NCBI GenBank assembly: GCA_030598425.1
Contig: JAUVPY010000024.1
Location: forward strand, 1 to 12,483
DNA length: 12,483 nt
Reading direction: 5' to 3'
Source: Anaerolineae bacterium
Lineage (GTDB): Bacteria; Chloroflexota; Anaerolineae; 4572-78; NAK82
Of the stretch, positions 6,481-12,483 are shown one piece after another. The notes under the pieces are model-generated. The model was given only the letters and a program-made list of their open reading frames with translations, ran no database searches and was not told the DNA's origin. Position 1 is the stretch's first letter; each line of letters opens with the position of its first letter. The position numbers and the translations under genes are program-made.

Positions 6481-9400
6481 CACATTGGTTCGCAGATTAG
6501 GCCGCCTGGGGGTGAGACTCTGGACGCCATTCCTGCTTCTGGCGTTGGGGTCGCTGGTGGTGGGCGTGGTAGTGCTGCACGCCATTTATACCGGCCAGCG
6601 TACTTACGTTACAAATCTCCAGGAAGAGGTTGCCGCGCGAGCCAGCCTGCGCGTATCGGATTACTTGCAAGACGTCGAAAACAGCCTGGTCACCGGCGCG
6701 CAAACCTTGAGCCTTGTCGGCGACGACCCTGCTGCTCAGCGGCGTTATCTTAAGTCGTTGCTCGACGCGAATCCCGCCTTTTTCGAACTGGCTATTATTG
6801 ATCAGACTGGCCAAGAAACAGCCAAGGTCGTGCGACACCGCCGCGTGGACGACCAAGACTTCCTGGATCAGTCCGACTCCGGCAAATTCCTCACCGCCAG
6901 TCAAGGACACCCTTACTTTGGCCCCGTCTACATCTCTGAGTTCGCCGTGCCATTCTACACGTTGGCCGTCCCCATGCGTGACAGCGCTGGCGATATGGCA
7001 GGGGTTCTGGCCGCTGAAGTAAACTTCGATGAGATGTGGAACGTCCTCAATCGTATCCCGGTTGGCCAGACTGGCTACGTTTACCTGGTAGACGGCACCG
7101 GAAACCTCATCGTCTACCACGACCTGGAACTGGTGATGCGACAGCCCGACGTGTCACAGCAGGTCGTCGGCGTGCAACGTTTCCTGACAGACGACTTTCA
7201 GGTGGCGGAATATCGAGGACTTGACGATCAGGACGTCATCGGCGCACGTCAACGCATCCCGGGCACCAATTGGGGCATCATCACCGAGCTGCCGGCCCGT
7301 GAGGCATTTCGGGCTGCCAATCTCTTCGCTCTTACCTCCGCTGTAGCCTTCCTGGTAGTGGTGGCCGTCGTATTGGCAATGGGCGGGTTCATCACGCGCC
7401 ACGTCGTCAGGCCTCTGGTCGCGCTGTGTGAAGGAGCAACTATCCTGGGCCGGGGCAACCTGGATCACCGCATCGAGGTCGAAGCCCACGACGAAATCGA
7501 AGAACTGGCCGCCGAATTCAACACGATGGCCGCCAGTCTTCAGCAGGCACAAGCTGAAACTCAAGCCCGGCTGCGTGAAATCTCCTCTTTGGTTGAAGCT
7601 GGGCGAGCCATTACATCGCTGGATCTTCAGCGTGTGCTCAATACTCTGGCCAAAGAAGCAGCGCGAGCGGTGACGGCACAGGCATGTGTTATCTATACCT
7701 TGGACGAAACCACGCTGAGACTGAAACCAGAGTCCGTCTGGAGCCAACCAGGCGTCGAGTGTAGCCCTCAACCCCTATCAGTGGGAGAAGGCGTAGCTGG
7801 CTGGGTTTCAAAGCATTCCCAAACTCTGCGCGTCGACGACCTGGACACGGATCGCCGCTTCACAGCCCAGGATACTGCCTGTGCACATCGCAGCGTGCTG
7901 GGCCTTCCGCTGGCGATCAGTGGAAGGTTGGTTGGGGTGTTGTTAGTTGCCGACAAGATCGAAAACGCAGATGGCTTTACCACCGATGACGAGCATCTGC
8001 TGCTCGCCTTCGCCGATCAGGCTGCGGTCGCCATCGAAAACGCCGAGTTGTACGGACAGGAGCGCCGCCGTTCGCGCGAACTGGCGTTAGTCAATCGGAT
8101 AAGCCATACTATCACCGCGAGCCTTGACCCGGAAACTACGCTGAATGCTATCCTGGCCTCGGTGCGTGACCTGCTGCCTTACGTTGCAGCAGAAATCTGT
8201 CTGTGGGACCCGGAAACGAAATTGCACCTCAGCCGGGGCTGGGGGGGCGATCCCAAGTACCAACATCTAGCTGCCGGTGAATACGCGCCTGGCGAAGGTT
8301 ACACAGGCTGGATCGCAAGCCATCACGAACCGCTACTCATCTCCGACATCGCGGCTTTCGATGAGGTCAAGCCCAAACTGGCCTCAGACCAAATGCCCAC
8401 AGGCAGCTATGTTGGTGTGCCGCTAATGATAGGAGATACATTCGTTGGCACGCTGGAACTTATGAATGATGAGCCAAACACCTACCAGCCGCAGGACCTA
8501 GACACGCTGCAAACGGTGGCAAACCAAGCGGCTATAGCGATTGAGAACGCCCGGCTGTTTGCATCCACCGAACGCAATATGCGCGAAGTCTTGATTCTCT
8601 ACGAGACCACCGCAGCGCTTTCGTCCAAGCTGTCAGTAGATGAACTACTGGGTGACCTGGCCCGGCGTATGGCAGCCGCCCTGGATGCCGACGAGTGTAC
8701 TATCTCGCAGTGGGACAAGGCCAGCGACACGTTATGGGCAGTGGCGTGGGGGGAACCGACGAGCCGGTCCACAGATAATTCGTCCGAAGGGGACAGCGAT
8801 CCGCCATCTTTCAGTCAAGAAAGGCCTTATCTCGTCGCCGACTATCCCGCCACCGCCGAGGTGTTGCACAGCCGACATCCAGCGGCCGTATTGGTTTCTG
8901 ATCCGCAAGCTGATCCGGGTGAAGTTGCGCTACTCAGTGAGTTGGGCTGGCGCTCACTGCTGATGCTGCCCTTGGTAATGCACGACACAGTGGTGGGGCT
9001 GGTTGAGATATTCGATGCCGAAGAGCGGCGCTTCGGTGACGAAGAGATCCTCCTGGCCCAAGCCCTCACCAATCAGGCAGCCGTTGCACTGCACAACGTA
9101 CGTCTCTTTAGCCTTACCGATGCGCAATTGCACAAGCGAATCGAAGAGCTCTCCGGGCTCCAACGGATCAGCCGGGAACTAAACAGCACCCTTGATCAAG
9201 ATCGTATCCTCCAATTGGTTCTGAAAGAGGCAGTACGAGCCACTGGTGCTGATTTTGGTAACGTGAACCTGCACGACAGCGAGACCGGCCAGCTCCTGGC
9301 TAACGCCAGTTTTGGCTTTAGCGAGGAAGAGACGAAGCGGTTTCAAGAGCGTGAGTTTTATGCCGGGACCGGCGTAATTGGGCGAGTATTACAAACGGCG

Positions 9401-12400
9401 GAACCAGTTCTGGTGCCTGATGTCTCTGTGGACCCTGATTACGTGATGATATCCCGTGAAGCCCGTTCCGAAGTAGCGGTGCCCATATTGGTTGCTGGGG
9501 ACGTGGCCGGCGTGTTCAACCTGGAAAGCCGTCAGTTGAACTCCTTTGGCGAGGAGCAGTTACAATACTTGCAGGCGTTGGCCAACCAGGCGGCCGTGGC
9601 CATCCGAAACGCTTGGGCTTACGAAGAGCAGCGAGACCAACGGGAGCTAGTGCGTCAGCGCGCCGAGCAACTGGCGCGCCTGTCGGAAGCCAGTCGGGCA
9701 TTCCGATCCGATCAGCCGCTTTCCGCGGTGTTGGAAGATATCGCCTATGCCATAAACGAAACGCTGGGCTTCAACGTCGTTCTCATTAGCGTTATGCAAG
9801 GCGATCCACCTATGCTGCACCAGGTGGCAGGGGCCGGAATCCCCATCGCTGAGATGGAACGATTTAAGGCTACGCCCCAAGCACCAGAAGTGGTAATGGA
9901 TCTGCAGCAAGAGCGTTTCCGGTCTGGAGCCCAGTCGTATTACATTCCGCACACGTACAAGGAAGTTTGGAAAGATCGTCTCGACACGTATGTCAGCCAG
10001 CCTGATTATTTGCCAAAATCGGATGAAAACTGCTGGAATATTGATGACTTATGTTTCTCGCCACTCAATAGCTCTGAACAACGCCTCATCGGGGTGATCT
10101 CGGTAGACAATCCTCGAGATGGGCGGATACCAGACCAACAAACGATGGAGACACTGGAGTTGTTCGCCAATCAAGCGGCGGCCATCATCGAAAACGCCCG
10201 CCTCTTTCAATCTGAGCAAGAGCGCCGGCAGTTGGCCGATACATTACGCGAAGTGGCCGCCGTGGTCAGCTCTACATTGAGCGTAGACCAGGTGATCACG
10301 GGGATCCTAGATCAGTTGAGACAAGTCGTTCCTTGTGACAGCGCCACCGTACAGGTATTAAGCGGCGAGCAGTTGGTCATAACCGGAGTCCACGGCTGGG
10401 GTAACGTAGAGGATGTGCTTGGCCTGGCTTTCCCTATAGAAGGAGATAATCCAAATTCCATTGTGGTACGCACCCAGGCCCCTCATATCGTCCCTGACAT
10501 CCAGTCGACCTACGCTCACTTCCGCGAACCACCCCACAATCACATTCGCTCGTGGTTGGGCATTCCCCTGCTCTATGGCGACAATCTTCTAGGTATGATC
10601 GCCCTGGACAGCGTAGAACTCGATCATTACACCCAGGAGCACGCCCAGTTGGCCCTCACCTTTGCCAACCAGGTGGCGGTGGCGTTGCAGAACGCTCAGC
10701 TCTTCGAACAGGCACGCCAATACGCCGATCGCCTGCGGGTCATTAACGAGGTCGGAGTAGAGTTCACATCAATCCTGAACGTAGATGAACTGATTGCTCG
10801 CGTTAGCCAATTGGCGGAACAGGCTTTCGGCTACCGAGTGACTATCGCGTTGATCGAAGAAGATTATCTGGTATGGCGCACTCACGTAGACCAGGAAGAT
10901 GAGCAGGATCAAGAGAGTTGGCAAGGGGAGACGTCTTCGCTCAGGGTTGGTGATCGGGGCATTACGGGGTGGGCCGTCGAGTCGGGAGAGACGGTGGTCG
11001 CGCCTGATGTGAGCCAAGACCCAGGTCAGTTCTATGGACCAGGTCCAGATGAAGATCCCACTGGCAATATGACTCGGGCAGAAGTTGCCATTCCCTTGAA
11101 AGTGCAAGATCAAATCATCGGCGTGCTCAACGCTCAGAGTGATAAGCCAGAAAGCTTCAACGAATACGAGGTGTTGGTGCTACAAGCTCTGGCCAACCAG
11201 GTAGCTGTGGCCATTTCCAACGCACAACTGTTCGAACACGTAAGCCAATTGGGTCAAGAGCTTGAACAGCGGGTTCAAGAGCGTACCGAAGCTTTGGCGA
11301 AAACGTTGGAAGACCTGACGCTTGAGCGAGACCGCGTAGAGACACTCTACCGCATCACCCGGGAGCTGTCGGCCAGCCTTGACCTGGACCGGGTATTGGC
11401 CGAGGCACTAAGCCTGATCAACAGAGCTGTGGGTGTGTCGCACGGCTCTATCATGCTGGTCAATCCTGGCACCGGCAACTTGATATATCGGGCCGCGCTG
11501 GGACGCTCCAGAGGGCTCCCCCGAGGCGGAAGACCGACTCACTATCGCCGGGGGGTGGGGCTGGCAGGCTGGGTGGTCGAAACCCGTGAGCCAGTCATCG
11601 TACCAGACGTGACTCAGGACCCGCGCTGGATCCCAAATGAGGATAAAACAACCCCAGAGCGCAAATCAGCCATGGCGGTGCCCCTAACAGCTACTGATGA
11701 CGTGCTGGGCGTGTTGCTTCTCTTCCATCCAGAGGTTGACTACTTCACGACTGACCATCTCAAACTGGTTAGCGCTGCGGCCACACAGGTGGCAACCGCG
11801 ATCAACAACGCTGAGCTATACCAACTCATCACCGACCAGGCCGAACGACTGGGGGTGATGTTGCGCACTCAGCGGGCCGAAGGCGCCAAACTTGAGGCCA
11901 TCGTCGAAGGCATCGCCGACGGTGTACTTGTGCTCGACGTTAATCGTCAAGTGATCTTGATGAATCCGGCTGCCGCCCGTACCCTGGGATTAGACGCCAA
12001 TGCTGTCGAGGGGCAGCACCTGCGTGAGATCCTGGGGCGGGCCGAGTCGACTGTGGATCAAACGCTGGCCCGTCAGCTCTACGACAAGCTAGTAACTGGC
12101 ACAGAGCACTTGGGCTCTTCGGAGTCGTCCCGAGAAGGCGAGGCCCCGAGTCTTGACTTCAGGCTGGAAGCAGACCGGAAAGTTATTGTCGCCAATCTAT
12201 CACCGGTCTCGCTGACCGGTGGAGAGTCACCCAGCCTGGTCACCGTCTTGAGAGACATCAGCCGCGAGGCCGAGGTGGAGCGGCTGAAGAACGAGTTTAT
12301 CTCTACAGTTTCTCACGAATTGCGCACCCCGATGACGTCCATCAAGGGTTACAGCGACCTACTAGTCAGCGAAAGGGTCGGTGCACTGAGCGAGCAACAG

Positions 12401-12483
12401 CGTCACTTTATCCAAATTATCAAAAACAACGCCGATCGCCTGACAGGTTTGGTCAACGACATCCTTGACATTTCGCGCATTGA
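6473..12483 (+). CDS. Giant multi-GAF hybrid-sensor histidine kinase (3' partial)
   Basis: From ATG 6473 I read 2003 codons to the window edge with no stop and no frameshift; the gene is cut after DILDISRI. Domains in order: TM1 about 17-38; extracytoplasmic dCache-like sensor about 39-280 (YVYLVDGTGNLIVYH, GTNWGIITELP); TM2 about 282-305; HAMP about 306-358; eight GAF domains at about 370-525, 537-697, 704-880, 890-1050, 1066-1245, 1254-1412, 1420-1587 and 1623-1783; a coiled coil about 1589-1623; PAS about 1795-1935 (EGIADGVLVLDV); HisKA from about 1938 with phospho-accepting His1948 in SHELRTP. Most GAFs end in a near-identical NQ-A-VAIENA-LF helix, a sign of tandem duplication. The ATPase domain must lie downstream. 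It is the third gene of the regulator-SBP-kinase operon and probably phosphorylates the upstream regulator. Confidence 0.93.
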   Translation, partial: MISTLVRRLGRLGVRLWTPFLLLALGSLVVGVVVLHAIYTGQRTYVTNLQEEVAARASLRVSDYLQDVENSLVTGAQTLSLVGDDPAAQRRYLKSLLDANPAFFELAIIDQTGQETAKVVRHRRVDDQDFLDQSDSGKFLTASQGHPYFGPVYISEFAVPFYTLAVPMRDSAGDMAGVLAAEVNFDEMWNVLNRIPVGQTGYVYLVDGTGNLIVYHDLELVMRQPDVSQQVVGVQRFLTDDFQVAEYRGLDDQDVIGARQRIPGTNWGIITELPAREAFRAANLFALTSAVAFLVVVAVVLAMGGFITRHVVRPLVALCEGATILGRGNLDHRIEVEAHDEIEELAAEFNTMAASLQQAQAETQARLREISSLVEAGRAITSLDLQRVLNTLAKEAARAVTAQACVIYTLDETTLRLKPESVWSQPGVECSPQPLSVGEGVAGWVSKHSQTLRVDDLDTDRRFTAQDTACAHRSVLGLPLAISGRLVGVLLVADKIENADGFTTDDEHLLLAFADQAAVAIENAELYGQERRRSRELALVNRISHTITASLDPETTLNAILASVRDLLPYVAAEICLWDPETKLHLSRGWGGDPKYQHLAAGEYAPGEGYTGWIASHHEPLLISDIAAFDEVKPKLASDQMPTGSYVGVPLMIGDTFVGTLELMNDEPNTYQPQDLDTLQTVANQAAIAIENARLFASTERNMREVLILYETTAALSSKLSVDELLGDLARRMAAALDADECTISQWDKASDTLWAVAWGEPTSRSTDNSSEGDSDPPSFSQERPYLVADYPATAEVLHSRHPAAVLVSDPQADPGEVALLSELGWRSLLMLPLVMHDTVVGLVEIFDAEERRFGDEEILLAQALTNQAAVALHNVRLFSLTDAQLHKRIEELSGLQRISRELNSTLDQDRILQLVLKEAVRATGADFGNVNLHDSETGQLLANASFGFSEEETKRFQEREFYAGTGVIGRVLQTAEPVLVPDVSVDPDYVMISREARSEVAVPILVAGDVAGVFNLESRQLNSFGEEQLQYLQALANQAAVAIRNAWAYEEQRDQRELVRQRAEQLARLSEASRAFRSDQPLSAVLEDIAYAINETLGFNVVLISVMQGDPPMLHQVAGAGIPIAEMERFKATPQAPEVVMDLQQERFRSGAQSYYIPHTYKEVWKDRLDTYVSQPDYLPKSDENCWNIDDLCFSPLNSSEQRLIGVISVDNPRDGRIPDQQTMETLELFANQAAAIIENARLFQSEQERRQLADTLREVAAVVSSTLSVDQVITGILDQLRQVVPCDSATVQVLSGEQLVITGVHGWGNVEDVLGLAFPIEGDNPNSIVVRTQAPHIVPDIQSTYAHFREPPHNHIRSWLGIPLLYGDNLLGMIALDSVELDHYTQEHAQLALTFANQVAVALQNAQLFEQARQYADRLRVINEVGVEFTSILNVDELIARVSQLAEQAFGYRVTIALIEEDYLVWRTHVDQEDEQDQESWQGETSSLRVGDRGITGWAVESGETVVAPDVSQDPGQFYGPGPDEDPTGNMTRAEVAIPLKVQDQIIGVLNAQSDKPESFNEYEVLVLQALANQVAVAISNAQLFEHVSQLGQELEQRVQERTEALAKTLEDLTLERDRVETLYRITRELSASLDLDRVLAEALSLINRAVGVSHGSIMLVNPGTGNLIYRAALGRSRGLPRGGRPTHYRRGVGLAGWVVETREPVIVPDVTQDPRWIPNEDKTTPERKSAMAVPLTATDDVLGVLLLFHPEVDYFTTDHLKLVSAAATQVATAINNAELYQLITDQAERLGVMLRTQRAEGAKLEAIVEGIADGVLVLDVNRQVILMNPAAARTLGLDANAVEGQHLREILGRAESTVDQTLARQLYDKLVTGTEHLGSSESSREGEAPSLDFRLEADRKVIVANLSPVSLTGGESPSLVTVLRDISREAEVERLKNEFISTVSHELRTPMTSIKGYSDLLVSERVGALSEQQRHFIQIIKNNADRLTGLVNDILDISRI

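Noticed and set aside
6497..7120. Minus-strand ORF of 207 codons opposite the kinase sensor region
   Set aside because: It lies entirely opposite the kinase reading frame, has no recognisable domain, and the + strand shows clear TM and dCache features, so it is a shadow.
7154..7771. Minus-strand ORF of 205 codons opposite the HAMP and first GAF
   Set aside because: The translation is low-complexity-like with no family signature, and the + strand encodes recognisable TM2, HAMP and GAF.
7578..11820. Bilin-binding phytochrome GAF
   Set aside because: I see no phytochrome or cyanobacteriochrome Cys-His chromophore motif in any of the eight GAF domains.
6473..12483. Frameshift or pseudogene in the long kinase
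   Set aside because: I translated the region line by line: the frame of the ATG at 6473 runs unbroken to the H-box and the window end, with no stop.

Overview
The window looks like part of a free-living, signalling-rich bacterial chromosome. The signs are very long multi-GAF histidine kinases, a branched-chain-amino-acid-type binding lipoprotein beside a two-component pair, an acyl-ACP-reductase-like protein outside the usual cyanobacterial setting, and moderately GC-rich DNA with few Shine-Dalgarno motifs. My best guess is a Chloroflexota lineage (Anaerolineae/Caldilineae-like). This is an inference from gene content only. All seven recognised genes lie on the + strand. I see no rRNA, tRNA, CRISPR array, transposase or phage gene.

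Region A (1-4206) begins with 161 bp of non-coding DNA carrying two small dyads. Four closely spaced genes follow: an alpha/beta-hydrolase (162-959), a V4R-domain protein with a clustered Cys motif (996-1637), a left-handed beta-helix (hexapeptide-repeat) protein with a degenerate sugar-nucleotidyltransferase-like N-terminus (1697-3106), and a homologue of cyanobacterial long-chain acyl-ACP reductase (AAR) that keeps the catalytic cysteine (Cys292), the NADPH-binding glycine motif and the GGFTS block (3124-4206). An acyl-thioester reductase, a hydrolase, a putative hydrophobic-ligand-binding V4R protein and an acyltransferase/nucleotidyltransferase-like beta-helix protein together suggest a small lipid or fatty-aldehyde module. 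No aldehyde deformylating oxygenase is visible here.

Region B (4207-12483) begins after a 130-bp gap containing two tandem hairpins and a strong ribosome-binding site. It encodes an apparent signalling operon: a response regulator with an intact receiver and a degenerate GGDEF output domain (4337-5230), a LivJ/LivK-like substrate-binding lipoprotein (5245-6450), and a giant membrane histidine kinase (6473 to beyond the window end). The kinase has TM - extracytoplasmic dCache-like sensor - TM - HAMP - eight GAF domains - PAS - HisKA. It is open for 2003 codons without a stop and is cut by the window edge in the HisKA domain. The SBP gene has no permease or ATPase beside it and lies between regulator and kinase, so it may serve as a periplasmic ligand receptor feeding the kinase rather than in transport.

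The AAR-containing cluster and the SBP/multi-GAF kinase operon are the two parts most worth a closer look. Whether the second regulates the first cannot be told from sequence alone.
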